From the NCBI RefSeq assembly GCF_002860365.1, contig NZ_NMWT01000002.1, positions 1 to 64,000 of the forward strand: DNA of 64,000 nucleotides. The letters run 5' to 3'. The DNA is from Bifidobacterium parmae. Lineage in GTDB: Bacteria; Actinomycetota; Actinomycetes; Actinomycetales; Bifidobacteriaceae. Every line of letters starts with the position of its first letter. Position 1 is the stretch's first letter. The notes under the pieces are model-generated. The model was given only the letters and a program-made list of their open reading frames with translations. It ran no database searches and was not told the origin of the DNA. Made by a program: the position numbers and the translations under genes. Below are positions 1-8,355 of the stretch, in pieces.

Positions 1-320
<320 letters not shown>

Positions 321-507
321 CGCGACACACACATCCCAACCCCTGGTTGGGACGGCATCAACCTCTTCTGCGAATCATGAACGACACGGAGCAACCGTGA
401 CGACACGACAAGACAATCAACACAGGCGTCCACCATCCGGTCCCCAAACCACCAGCCCGAGGGGATATACGAGGAAGCGGGAGCGCCTCGCCCCACAATT
501 GAAGATT

Positions 508-623
508 TGCGGCGGTCATAGCCCAGGAGAGACGCCCGGTCCCATTCCGAACCCGGAAGCTAAGACCTGGCACGGCGATGGTACTGCACCCGAGAGGATG
601 TGGGAGAGTAGCACGCCGCCGCA
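508..623 (+). rRNA. 5S ribosomal RNA
   Basis: This 116-base stretch has the actinobacterial 5S pattern. It carries GGCGGTCATAGC near the 5' end, the near-invariant core CCCGGTCCCATTCCGAACC, then GGAAGCTAAG, and a 3' end GCCGCCGC that pairs with the 5' GCGGCGG. It lies about 190 bases after the 23S end and is followed by a strong terminator. Confidence 0.95.
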
Positions 624-636
624 CCACACGTGAAAC

Positions 637-672
637 GGACCCCCGGTCGAGCCACACGGCTCCCGGGGGTCC
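637..672 (+). terminator. rRNA operon terminator hairpin
   Basis: GGACCCCCGG at 637-646 pairs with CCGGGGGTCC at 663-672, with an inner GAGCC/GGCTC stem closing an ACAC loop. There is no U-tract, but the stem is long and very GC-rich and starts 13 bases after the 5S end. Between this and the next gene (673-900) I see only palindromic repeats. Confidence 0.8.
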
Positions 673-739
673 ACGCATACCCACACACACGCCCCCTTCA
701 GGGGGAGCGGGGGGAACGGCGCGCGCGTCCGCGGATCCC

Positions 740-781
740 GCCCCCGCCGGCGGGGGCTCCCGCGAAGCGGGCGGGGGTGGC
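740..781 (+). repeat. Palindromic repeat family P, plus-strand copy
   Basis: This copy has the two-hairpin layout of the family: stem 1 CCCCCGCCGGCGGGGG, a T, stem 2 CCCGC-GAA-GCGGG, then a GGGGGTGGC tail. The consensus elsewhere in the window is GCTCCC-GCTGGC-GGGAGC, then TGTC, a variable small hairpin, and GACTGAGGGTGGTC. It faces the copy at 801-846. Confidence 0.6.
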
Positions 782-800
782 CGCCCGACGCGTATAGGGG

Positions 801-846
801 GACCACCCTCCGGCGCGCTGCGCGCGCCACCTCCCGCCAGCGGGAG
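801..846 (-). repeat. Palindromic repeat family P, minus-strand copy
   Basis: Read on the minus strand it shows CTCCCGCTGGCGGGAG, a GGCGCGCGCAGCGCGCC hairpin and the tail GGAGGGTGGTC. It lies between the rRNA terminator and the stop of the PucR-type regulator gene. A further partial copy (CCCGCCAGCGGGAGG) sits at about 879-893. Confidence 0.7.
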
Positions 847-900
847 GAACACCGCCATGCCCACCGGGGCGTGCCACCCCGCCAGCGGGAGGACGACACA

Positions 901-1764
901 CTACTTGGCGCTGATGCGGCCTAGGGCTATAGCGGTGGTCAGTACATAGGCCTCACGGGGGTTGGTCGCGTCCCATCCGGTCGTATCGGCGGCGCGCTTC
1001 AGACGGTAGCGTACCGTGTTCGGATGCACGTTGAGCGTGCGCGCCGTAGTCTCCAGCGATCCTCCCGACGAGAGGAATGTGGACACCGTCATCATCGTCG
1101 GATCGTCGGCGCCGTGGCCGACCAGCGAACCGTACACCACATCCACCAGTTCGCGCCGCGCATCATCATCGCCGAGCAACGCACGCTCTGGAAGCGCATC
1201 CTCGGCACGCAGCGGCGTGAGCATCCGTTTGCGCGCGAGCGTCGTCGTCACACCGGACTTCGCCGCATCCGCGGCCGGCGCGCCAGCACCGTGTTCGACC
1301 AGCGCGGGCGCCGCACGCAACGTCGTCAACGCGGCGATCAACGTCGCCTCCGCACCGGACACGCCGTGACGCACCGGTCCGAGGCACAACGGCGTCGTCG
1401 TCGCATCGAACGCGCCCACGACCGCCGTACACGTCACGTCGGGGCTGACCGCCGCCTCCACGCGGATCAGCGCGGCGACCACGCCGTCACGCACGCCGAC
1501 CAGCGGCAGACCACCGCCCAGATCGACGACCGCCTTCGCCACGCCGCGCATCGTCGCCTCGACGGTGGCCGCGGGGCGTCCCGCGATCGCGAAACACGCG
1601 AAACCGCCGTCGAAACCGAGCACGCGCAGCAGCGACGCGACGCGCTCGTCGGACAGTCCGGACGTCAGGGATTCGAACGCGACGCGCTCCACGCGGGCGC
1701 GGGCCGAACCGTCATCGTCGTCGGCTTCGGCGGCGTTCGTCAGCAGGTCCAGGAAATCAGTCAT
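901..1764 (-). CDS. PucR/CdaR-family (FasR-like) transcriptional regulator
   Basis: The 287-residue product has an acidic N-terminus, a poorly conserved middle and a C-terminal PucR-type helix-turn-helix in the last 55 residues. The HTH core reads NVHPNTVRYRLKR and ends near ALGRISAK, the pattern of the actinobacterial FasR group that controls fatty-acid synthesis genes. The ATG at 1764 is chosen because GGAG precedes it and because the longer frame to 1890 would translate a palindromic repeat. The acc-fas block lies about 9 kb away on the other strand, so a role in fatty-acid control is inference from family resemblance. The target could equally be a neighbouring gene. Confidence 0.75.
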   Translation of the reverse strand: MTDFLDLLTNAAEADDDDGSARARVERVAFESLTSGLSDERVASLLRVLGFDGGFACFAIAGRPAATVEATMRGVAKAVVDLGGGLPLVGVRDGVVAALIRVEAAVSPDVTCTAVVGAFDATTTPLCLGPVRHGVSGAEATLIAALTTLRAAPALVEHGAGAPAADAAKSGVTTTLARKRMLTPLRAEDALPERALLGDDDARRELVDVVYGSLVGHGADDPTMMTVSTFLSSGGSLETTARTLNVHPNTVRYRLKRAADTTGWDATNPREAYVLTTAIALGRISAK

Positions 1765-1796
1765 GTCTCCAGTGTAGTGAGTGCGGGCGCGGGGAG

Positions 1797-1844
1797 GACC
1801 CCTCAGTCGGCCTTCGGCCGACAGCTCCCCCTGGCAGGGGGAGC
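1797..1844 (-). repeat. Palindromic repeat family P, minus-strand copy
   Basis: On the minus strand this reads GCTCCCCCTGCCAGGGGGAGC, TGTC, a GGCCGAAGGCC hairpin, and GACTGAGGGGTCC. It lies directly upstream of the regulator start at 1764 and next to a separate tandem repeat (1845-1950). Confidence 0.75.
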
Positions 1845-1950
1845 AGGGGAATCGGCGATCCTCCTTACGGGGAGCGGGGGAATCCGCCATCTCTCAAGGG
1901 GGAACGGGGGAACCGGCGATCTCTCAAGGGGAAGCAGGGGAATCGGCGAT
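1845..1950. repeat. About 30-bp tandem repeat, four degenerate units
   Basis: The block GCAGGGGAATCGGCGATC recurs with its GGCGAT (or CGCCAT) ends at about 1859, 1890, 1920 and 1950, a period of about 30 bp. Variants are GCGGGGGAATCCGCCATC and ACGGGGGAACCGGCGATC. The last unit runs up to the stop codon of the permease gene. Confidence 0.8.
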
Positions 1951-3149
1951 CAGCGGGTCTTGAAATACCGGAACAGGTGGCGTTCGCGGATCAGGAGCGC
2001 GCCGATCAGCGCGCCCGTCATCACGCCCGCATACCCGGCGGCCGGCACGCGCAGCAGCGCGGTGGTGAGCACCGCCGCATCGGTGCGCGTGTTCTCCAAC
2101 CATGTCCAGGTGAACTCCGCCACGCTCATCAGCGTCGCGGCAATCGCCCACGCGGCCGTCTCGACGAGGATCTGCACGACCATCGCCGGTTTCGGCACGC
2201 CGCAGTGCAACGCGGACGCGAGCTCCAACCGTCGCCGCCACACGGAAACGAATCCTGCGATCAGCGCGACCACGCCGGCCACGATCGGCGCCCACGTGGT
2301 AAGACGCCCGCGGTACATCGCGGCCGCGTCGAACGTGCGTCCCAGCGACGTGTTCAACTGCGAGACCATCGGACGTTCCTGCGTACCCGTCGCATCGCCG
2401 ACCGTCGTGACGCGCAGCAACGATTCGATGTTCTCCGGAACCGGCCACGATTTCACCCAACACTGGTCGAACAGGCCGCCGTACCCCGCGGGGACGGGCG
2501 TGACCGCCGCATACGAGTAGCCGCTCTGCCGCCCGTCGTCCGGCCACTCGTAGACGCCGGCGACGTCGAGCGTCCGCTCGTCGCGCAACGCGAGCCGGCT
2601 GCCGGCGCGGGCGGCGAGCGGCGCCGCCGCCTCGCCCGACAGCCATACGCCGTTCATATCGGACACCGTCGTGGATCTCGCCTCGCGCGCGTTCGCCGTG
2701 CTGTTGCGGAACACGCCGATCGCGCCCGGCGTCGCCTCATACATGGGCACGCCGGTCGACGGCAACGCGGCGAACGTGAGTTTCGTCTGCGAGGCGCGCG
2801 TCGCGCCGGCCGCGATGACGCCGTCGAGCGAGGCGAGACGGTCGCACGCGGTGCCGTCGATGCGGCCCGTGTACGTGATGACGGTGGTGGAGCCGCCCGC
2901 GGCGACGAACGCGTCCGCCTCGCGCTGGATCTTCGTGACCGCCATGAGGTCGGCACCCGCGCACAGGAGCAGCAGGAAGGCGAGCGTCAGGGCCATCCCG
3001 CACGCGTGCGATGTGCCGGTCGCGAGATTGCGCACGGCCTCGTCGAGGATGCCGGCGAGACGCATGCGGGGACGGGGCCGTTCGCGCGGCTGTCGCCGTC
3101 GCGTATCGTGTCGCCGCTGCGTATCGTGCGACTGCTTCGGCTGGTTCAT
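1950..3149 (-). CDS. ABC transporter permease, MacB/FtsX-like
   Basis: The 399-residue membrane protein has a basic N-terminus, one membrane segment at about 50-70, a large extracytoplasmic region of about 190 residues, and three membrane segments in the last 130 residues. This is the four-segment layout of MacB/FtsX-type export permeases. It is the last gene of an adaptor-ATPase-permease operon. The ATG at 3149 has AGAAGGG upstream. An in-frame ATG at 3185 overlaps the ATPase stop as ATGA and could be used by translational coupling, adding 12 residues. The substrate is unknown; linkage to a small secreted peptide suggests peptide export or immunity, which is inference. Confidence 0.8.
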   Translation of the reverse strand: MNQPKQSHDTQRRHDTRRRQPRERPRPRMRLAGILDEAVRNLATGTSHACGMALTLAFLLLLCAGADLMAVTKIQREADAFVAAGGSTTVITYTGRIDGTACDRLASLDGVIAAGATRASQTKLTFAALPSTGVPMYEATPGAIGVFRNSTANAREARSTTVSDMNGVWLSGEAAAPLAARAGSRLALRDERTLDVAGVYEWPDDGRQSGYSYAAVTPVPAGYGGLFDQCWVKSWPVPENIESLLRVTTVGDATGTQERPMVSQLNTSLGRTFDAAAMYRGRLTTWAPIVAGVVALIAGFVSVWRRRLELASALHCGVPKPAMVVQILVETAAWAIAATLMSVAEFTWTWLENTRTDAAVLTTALLRVPAAGYAGVMTGALIGALLIRERHLFRYFKTR

Positions 3150-3181
3150 GATGATGCCCTTCTGCTGCCGGATACGGCCGG

Positions 3182-3844
3182 TCATTGCCAGTCGCCGAGG
3201 TCGATGAGGTCGGTGCACGCGTCGCGCGTGCGCGGATCGTGCGTGGCGACCACGACGATCGCGCCGCCGAGCGACAACGCGTGAAGGCGCTCGTTCACGG
3301 TGGCGGCGGTGGTGAGGTCGAGTTGGGCGGTCGGCTCGTCGACGAGCATCAGGTCAGCGCCGCTGGCCACGCCGCGGGCGAGCATGAGCCGCTGCGCCTC
3401 GCCGCCGGACAGGTCACTGAACGGTTTGAAGGCGAGCCGTGTGAGACCGAACGCGTAGAGCAGGTCCAATGCGTGCGATTCGGCGTCGTGGCGGTTCTCG
3501 CCGCGCGCGATGAACGGGAGGGCCACATGGTCGATGGCGGTGCGGTTGGCCACACCGTGCGGGTTCTGCAGCACCCAGTTGACGCGGTCGCAGCCGATGC
3601 GCTCCACCGTGCCCTGCGCGGGCGCGGTCCAGCCGGCGATGATCGACAGCAGCGTCGACTTGCCGGAGCCGGACGGGCCGGTGAGCGCGTACACGTGCCG
3701 GGGGAGCAGCGTGACGGTGAGATGACGGAAGAGCATGTCCTCGCCGGTCGGGTCGAAGGTGTGGCCCACGTCGGTGAGGACGACGCGCTTGTCGGGGGTG
3801 ATGGAGGCGGTGGTGTCGGTGATGTCGCTGGTGTCGGTGTTCAT
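3182..3844 (-). CDS. ABC transporter ATP-binding protein
   Basis: The 220-residue ATPase energises the neighbouring permease. Walker A is GPSGSGKST at residues 56-64, a shortened Q-loop region reads VLQNPHG near 91-97, the signature is LSGGEAQR at 145-152, Walker B is LMLVDEP at 165-171, and the switch histidine lies in ATHD. Its length matches MacB/LolD-type ATPases. It starts 4 bases after the adaptor stop, and its own stop overlaps a possible permease start, so the three genes form one operon. The N-terminal 15 residues are Thr/Asp-rich and carry no recognised motif. Confidence 0.92.
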   Translation of the reverse strand: MNTDTSDITDTTASITPDKRVVLTDVGHTFDPTGEDMLFRHLTVTLLPRHVYALTGPSGSGKSTLLSIIAGWTAPAQGTVERIGCDRVNWVLQNPHGVANRTAIDHVALPFIARGENRHDAESHALDLLYAFGLTRLAFKPFSDLSGGEAQRLMLARGVASGADLMLVDEPTAQLDLTTAATVNERLHALSLGGAIVVVATHDPRTRDACTDLIDLGDWQ

Positions 3845-3848
3845 GGCG

Positions 3849-5060
3849 CTACTCCCGGCACGGCTTGCTGGTGGTGGGGGCGACGTCGACCGTGGTGAAC
3901 GGGTCGACGCCGTCGGGCGAGACCATCGTCTTGCCGAGCTGCGAGGCGATGATCGTGACCGGCGTGGGCTCGCCCTTGACGCTCACGCACGCGGTGCCGC
4001 CCGACGTGCGGTAGAGCGCGGACGGCGGCACGGTGATCGACTCGATCGGATTCGCGAGACGCCACGTGAACGAGACCTGGAGCGTGCCGCCTTCGCCGGT
4101 TCCCGTGCCGCCGCCGGTGCTGGTTCCGGCGGCGCCGCTGCCGCCTCCGCCGGAACCGCCGCCGAGCGAGGCGAGACGGTATTCGGTGCTGGCGGCGATT
4201 GCGGCGAGCACCGCCGCGTCGGTGAGTTCGGTCGTGCCGGCGGCGACGGGGAAATCCTGGCCGTTCACGGTGAGGATACGGTCGCCGGCGACCGCGCCCG
4301 ACGACTGCGTGGATGCGGACTGGGATGCGGATTGCGCGCCGGACTGGGATGCAGGCAGCGTGGCTTTGACGGGCGCGCCGGACGTGGCGAACAGGTCCGC
4401 TCCCTGCGTGGCCTGCCGGCCGACCGCGATCCGGCAGTCGGCGACGGTCACGGTGGCGGCGGGCAGCCAGATGAAGAACGAGGGGTCGATGGCCCAGCCG
4501 TCGTTCTTGGTGATGCGGCGTGCGCCCACGTCGCCGGCGAGCGTGTTATAGGCGACGATCGAATCCCAGACGAACCAGTCGGAATCGGGGGCGGCGTAGC
4601 CGAGCGCGCGCAACGCGTCGTTCAACGCGCGGGCGTCCGGTCCCTGCGTGCCGCTCGCGAGACGGCGGTACGGCGGGGTGGCGGTGTTGAGCGCGAGCAG
4701 GGGGACGGCGTCCACGGCGATCGGGGTGCTTCCCGATGCGACGGTCGCGTTCGTCGCGCAATCCGACGAGGTGACCGTGCCGGACACGGGCGAGGTGACG
4801 GTCGCGGAGGCGCCGAGCGCCAGCGTGAGCTGGACGGAACGGGAATCGTCGAAGCGGGTGGACGCGACCGTCATCGAGCCGGCGGGCGTGGAGGATTCCA
4901 ACGACTGGGGGATGCGCGAGCGGGTGAGCAGGAATCCGCCGGCCACGCCCGTCGACAGCAGCAGCGCCGCCAGCAGGACGATCACGGAGACGGTGACGCC
5001 GGCGCGGGCTGGCTTGGACGTGGTGGCGGAGGAGGTCTTGGAGGTCGTCTTCCTGCGCAT
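3849..5060 (-). CDS. Membrane-fusion-type adaptor protein of the ABC export system
   Basis: The 403-residue protein has an N-terminal signal anchor at about 20-45. A region at about 135-185 resembles a peptidoglycan-binding-like fold (GPDARALNDALRALGY). Two Gly/Ser-rich low-complexity linkers follow, at about 235-255 and 300-325, and a C-terminal beta-rich region. This is the layout of Gram-positive adaptor proteins that pair with MacB-like ATPase and permease, and the gene order supports it. AAGGAGG lies 8-10 bases before the ATG. It leads the three-gene operon. It could contact the cell wall and the permease; the cargo is unknown. Confidence 0.75.
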   Translation of the reverse strand: MRRKTTSKTSSATTSKPARAGVTVSVIVLLAALLLSTGVAGGFLLTRSRIPQSLESSTPAGSMTVASTRFDDSRSVQLTLALGASATVTSPVSGTVTSSDCATNATVASGSTPIAVDAVPLLALNTATPPYRRLASGTQGPDARALNDALRALGYAAPDSDWFVWDSIVAYNTLAGDVGARRITKNDGWAIDPSFFIWLPAATVTVADCRIAVGRQATQGADLFATSGAPVKATLPASQSGAQSASQSASTQSSGAVAGDRILTVNGQDFPVAAGTTELTDAAVLAAIAASTEYRLASLGGGSGGGGSGAAGTSTGGGTGTGEGGTLQVSFTWRLANPIESITVPPSALYRTSGGTACVSVKGEPTPVTIIASQLGKTMVSPDGVDPFTTVDVAPTTSKPCRE

Positions 5061-5178
5061 CGTGGGTGCCTCCTTGCTGATGTGGTCGATTCCACTGTAT
5101 GGCGTTCCGGGTGTCCACCAGGAGGGGATACGTCATCCGGAGGACGACATCATCTCCTGACCGGCCGGCTTGGCCAGT

Positions 5179-5859
5179 TCAGGATTGACATTGGCGAAGT
5201 TTGCTTTGGTAGGAGGTGTCGTTGTTCTTCTCCGCGGAGAAGGGACCGGATTGGTCGGCGAGATCGGTGTCATAGTCGTTGACCGTGTAACCGCCATCCA
5301 CGAGCCCCTGCTCGATGAGACAGGTGACGATGGTCTTGCGGATGTCTTTGTTGTCCGGATTCATCTGGACCGAAGCGACCAGACCTCGGATGGCCGCGGT
5401 GCCGTTCCGTTGATCGCAGGTCTGCTGGACCGTGTTGGTCCGCTCGCCCCAGGCTTTTCTCTCTTCTTCGGATAAGCCGGACGGCGGATAGACGCTTCCG
5501 GCGCCGGTCTTATCGAAATCGAAGGATCCGGGGTCGTATCCATGGTCGATGAAGCATTGGTCGTATTGCTCTTTGAGCTCGTTCAGCTCTCCCTCGGTCA
5601 CGACACCATCCTCGAGGATCGACAGCCCTAACCGATTGTCGTTGCTGTCGCTTCGCAACTGCGATTGTACGATGCCCAGCTCTGTGGAATAACTGGTGTT
5701 GAGATCGTAGCCGTCGGTCGTCTTGGTGTTCGTGCCCGTATCGTGCCCGCCTGCCGCATTCACGGAGCAGCCGGCGAGTGCGACGAATAGGCATATTGTG
5801 CCTATCAAGGGAAAGAGACGTCCGACGAATCGTGCTGTTGTATTCACGTTAGTCCCCAT
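5179..5859 (-). CDS. Secreted lipoprotein of unknown function
   Basis: The 226-residue protein has a lipoprotein signal: a hydrophobic stretch at 14-30 and lipobox LAGC with Cys31. The mature part is hydrophilic and rich in Asp, Asn and Gly, with a few further cysteines (for example in QQTCDQ, IVTCLIEQG and the terminal RQCQS) that could form disulphides. I recognise no family. It lies between the small secreted peptide gene and the ABC export operon on the same strand, so an accessory or immunity role is possible but inferred. No clear Shine-Dalgarno precedes the ATG. Confidence 0.7.
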   Translation of the reverse strand: MGTNVNTTARFVGRLFPLIGTICLFVALAGCSVNAAGGHDTGTNTKTTDGYDLNTSYSTELGIVQSQLRSDSNDNRLGLSILEDGVVTEGELNELKEQYDQCFIDHGYDPGSFDFDKTGAGSVYPPSGLSEEERKAWGERTNTVQQTCDQRNGTAAIRGLVASVQMNPDNKDIRKTIVTCLIEQGLVDGGYTVNDYDTDLADQSGPFSAEKNNDTSYQSKLRQCQS

Positions 5860-5867
5860 TCATCGAT

Positions 5868-5908
5868 GTAGCGTTGCCTCGATTGAGTGATGGCCGAGAC
5901 AACGCTAC
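5868..5908 (-). terminator. Inverted repeat between peptide and lipoprotein genes
   Basis: GTAGCGTTG at 5868-5876 pairs with CAACGCTAC at 5900-5908, and the stem extends inward through CCTCG/CGAG with one bulge. It lies 10 bases after the peptide-gene stop and just before the lipoprotein start on the minus strand. It can be an attenuator that lowers read-through or an operator. There is no U-tract. Confidence 0.5.
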
Positions 5909-5918
5909 GACTACGGAA

Positions 5919-6212
5919 TCAGTACCAGAAAACCGGCCATACGGAGTACACGCCGTAGATGTTGTTCACTTCAGATGCCACATATTTCGGCTTGGTGGGA
6001 CCGACTCGATAGACATCGAGTCCTCTGTCGTCATAACCTTGTGCAGCATGGCGCGACCAGTTGGCGGGATTGGCGACGGAATATGTGGCTGTCCAATAGC
6101 CGTATCCGTTGGAGCCGGATACGGAGGCGGCATTCGCCGTGGGGATTGCTCCTACGGTCAATACCACGGGAAGTATGATTCCTGATAACAGGGCGAGAAG
6201 TCGTCTTCTCAT
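5919..6212 (-). CDS. Small secreted aromatic-rich peptide, bacteriocin-like
   Basis: The 97-residue precursor begins MRRRLLALLSG and has a hydrophobic core and a signal-peptidase site after ANA at residue 28. The mature 69-residue chain is rich in Tyr, Trp, Asn and Ser (for example NGYGYWTATYS, and YGVYSVWPVFWY at the end) and has no cysteine. The start at 6212 is chosen for AAAGGAA 5-11 bases upstream. The length, signal peptide and aromatic composition loosely recall lactococcin-972-type bacteriocins, but I cannot align the family motifs, so the name is descriptive. A lipoprotein, an ABC export operon and a two-component system flank it on the same strand. Confidence 0.6.
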   Translation of the reverse strand: MRRRLLALLSGIILPVVLTVGAIPTANAASVSGSNGYGYWTATYSVANPANWSRHAAQGYDDRGLDVYRVGPTKPKYVASEVNNIYGVYSVWPVFWY

Positions 6213-6521
6213 GACTGTTCCTTTCGATTGGTGTCCCGCACCGTTGCGGAACGATTCCATAGTGGCAGAATGAAGTATGGGCGACATGCTGATGGAAACC
6301 GACACGTAGACCTCAGGTCGACGGTGTTCCCGAAACCGGAGATGGTGTACGGGCCGGAACGGCTATCCTGCTTCATATGAAAGTTGTAGCGAGTCAGGCG
6401 ATATCGGTGTTGTGCGTCTGGGCGTTGATCATGTCGATGATGACCATGGTCACGTCCGGATATCGGGAATCCGCCGTTAAGAGCCGGTCGTATAGTTGGG
6501 GTCTCGTCCTATGCCCGCCGT
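6213..6521. other. Intergenic region between peptide gene and kinase gene
   Basis: This should hold the promoter of the peptide gene on the minus strand, but I see no convincing -35/-10 pair. A 57-codon plus-strand frame from 6377 to about 6550 has a hydrophobic start but no ribosome binding site and overlaps the kinase 3' end, so it is not called. Confidence 0.5.
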
Positions 6522-7718
6522 TCATTCCGCCGCAGTGGTGTCCGTGAGAGGAACCAGCGCGTAGCAGGACCATTCGCCTTCATGGGGAACGTAGGCGAGG
6601 ATTCCTTGGATATGCGATATGCGTTGCGCATATATCGCCAGGCCCCGTCCACCTGATACGGTCGTCCGTTGCGATGTGGCGATTCCGTTCGTCTGTACGA
6701 TTTCCAGATGGTCGTCGTGGAGTGTGATGCTCATCTGATAGGGGATTTCCTTATCGGCGTATCTGCCGATATTGGTGTAGAGCTCGCCGATGAGAGCCGC
6801 TGCCAACCGAATTCGGTCTGGCTGCGGTGCGGTGGTGAGTCCCCAGTCCTTGACGGTGCCTTCGCCATGCAATCCCATCGTCGCCAGTGCGCGGTCATGG
6901 ACGGCACAGATCTCCGCGAGCTGCTGGTTGACGGCATCCCCTGCGACAGGGGTGTCTGTGTCGGATTGCCGTATCACGTCGATGATGGCGTGAAGTTCGT
7001 CCAGCGCCGCGCGCGCCTCGTCATGGATATCGTGCCATGCGGTGGAATCCGGCTGGGAATCCATCTCAGTCCGCATGATGATGTTGGCGAGTTTGTCCGC
7101 CACGAAATCGTGCATGCGCGCGGCGATCTGCAGCTGCTGCTCCTGATGCTCGTACTCCAGTTCGCGCAATGTGTGCTCGTGCATCCGTTCGCGGGATCGA
7201 AACTTGTCCGATATGAGACGGAACGTGTACCCCAACAATGCGATCGTCAGCATGAAGGAGATGATGAAGATCGATCCGGGGAGGTTCATCCCCGATGCTC
7301 CTGTGCCGTGGAACAAGGTCAGTTGCGTTATCTGCATCAACGCGTATATCGAGGCGCCCAGCACGACGGCTCTCACGGTTCCTTCGGCGTAGGACAGTAT
7401 GCCCAATGACAGGCAGACGCCCCATAAGCGGCTGGGGCCGCCGACGGGCTGGGAAAAACAGCACGCCAGTTCCACCAGCATCATGCTCATGCTGCCGATG
7501 CGGGGGATCACGCCCACGGCGACGATTGCCACGCAATGCAGTACGGCGATGACCAGCGGATAGGTGCCTTGCGCGGGCCGCGCCGACCAGTCGAATCCGG
7601 TCAGCGTCAGCGCAAAGGCCACCAGGAGCCAGCGAATCACATGCCGTCCTGTTCCTGCCGGAATCCGGCGCACGATGTGTGCGACGTCGAAGATCCGCCG
7701 ACGCTCCCCTTCACGCAT
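6522..7718 (-). CDS. NarL-type sensor histidine kinase
   Basis: The 398-residue kinase has about five to six predicted membrane segments between residues 27 and 172. A coiled linker follows and then a HisKA_3 dimerisation helix with the phospho-acceptor His203 in AARMHDFVADKL. The C-terminal region is HATPase-like, and GGRGLAIYAQR takes the place of the usual G-box. The N-box (ALIGELYTNIGRYADKE) is recognisable but has drifted. The ATG at 7718 overlaps the response-regulator stop by 8 bases, which shows coupling; a GTG at 7751 is an alternative. With its membrane-embedded sensor it may detect cell-envelope stress or a peptide signal, which fits the secreted-peptide and export neighbours but is not proven. 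Confidence 0.85.
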   Translation of the reverse strand: MREGERRRIFDVAHIVRRIPAGTGRHVIRWLLVAFALTLTGFDWSARPAQGTYPLVIAVLHCVAIVAVGVIPRIGSMSMMLVELACCFSQPVGGPSRLWGVCLSLGILSYAEGTVRAVVLGASIYALMQITQLTLFHGTGASGMNLPGSIFIISFMLTIALLGYTFRLISDKFRSRERMHEHTLRELEYEHQEQQLQIAARMHDFVADKLANIIMRTEMDSQPDSTAWHDIHDEARAALDELHAIIDVIRQSDTDTPVAGDAVNQQLAEICAVHDRALATMGLHGEGTVKDWGLTTAPQPDRIRLAAALIGELYTNIGRYADKEIPYQMSITLHDDHLEIVQTNGIATSQRTTVSGGRGLAIYAQRISHIQGILAYVPHEGEWSCYALVPLTDTTAAE

Positions 7719-8355
7719 CGGTTTCACCGGTCCAGATCGCGACGGCTTCACGCAATGATGTCGCGCCGAGCTTCGACCTGGCCTTCGCGATCAGCGTCTT
7801 CACCGTCGACTCGCTGATGTTCATGCGGGTGGCCACATCACGCAGGCGCAGACCGGTCGCGGCAAGGTTCATGGCTTCGGATTCCCTACCCGTCAACAGC
7901 TTCCGCGTCGGTTGGTTCTCCAATCGGATATGCGCGATCGTCGTCGTATCGAACATGGGGCCCCATGTACCTCCCGACGCTATCGTGCGGATCGCATGCC
8001 GCATGCCTGCACGATCCGTCTTGGCGACGATGCCCTGCGCGCCTGACAGGGAGGCGTCTTTGATGTAGTAATCCAACGAGAATGCGGTCATCGCCAGTAT
8101 CGGAACGGCCGACGTGCTCTTGCGGATGCGGCGGCACACCCAGGCGCCGCTCTCCTTCTCACCCAACGACATATCCACCAGCAGTACGTCCGGACGCGTC
8201 TCACGGTCGAGGCACCGAGACACCGTTTCGGTAGGTGCGCATGACGTCCACAATACCCGGATTCCGGTCTCGTTGCCGAGAATCATCTCCAATCCCTCCA
8301 AGGTGAAGGGATTGTTGTCGAGAATCGCGATGCCGTACTGCTGTTGGATGCTCAT
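7711..8355 (-). CDS. LuxR/NarL-family response regulator
   Basis: The 214-residue protein has a receiver domain with phospho-acceptor Asp61 in DVLLVDMSLGE, conserved Thr in AMTAFS and Lys in IVAKTD. A C-terminal LuxR-type HTH covers about residues 148-205 (LTGRESEAMNLAATGL, then SESTVKTLIAKARSKLG). It is the partner of the kinase that follows with an 8-base overlap. The start at 8355 gives the standard receiver N-terminus (YGIAILDNNPFTLEGL). The upstream membrane-protein gene runs 155 bases into this gene in another frame. No strong Shine-Dalgarno is visible. Confidence 0.92.
   Translation of the reverse strand: MSIQQQYGIAILDNNPFTLEGLEMILGNETGIRVLWTSCAPTETVSRCLDRETRPDVLLVDMSLGEKESGAWVCRRIRKSTSAVPILAMTAFSLDYYIKDASLSGAQGIVAKTDRAGMRHAIRTIASGGTWGPMFDTTTIAHIRLENQPTRKLLTGRESEAMNLAATGLRLRDVATRMNISESTVKTLIAKARSKLGATSLREAVAIWTGETDA

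Noticed and set aside
1765-1890. N-terminal extension of the PucR-type regulator
   Set aside because: The extra 42 codons translate a palindromic repeat, and the ATG at 1764 has its own ribosome site.
5919-6212. Firm assignment of the small peptide to the lactococcin-972 family
   Set aside because: Length, signal and aromatic content fit loosely, but I could not line up the characteristic motifs, so it is left as bacteriocin-like.
6377-6550. Plus-strand frame of 57 codons with a hydrophobic start
   Set aside because: It has no ribosome binding site, overlaps the kinase 3' end on the opposite strand, and its second half is not protein-like.
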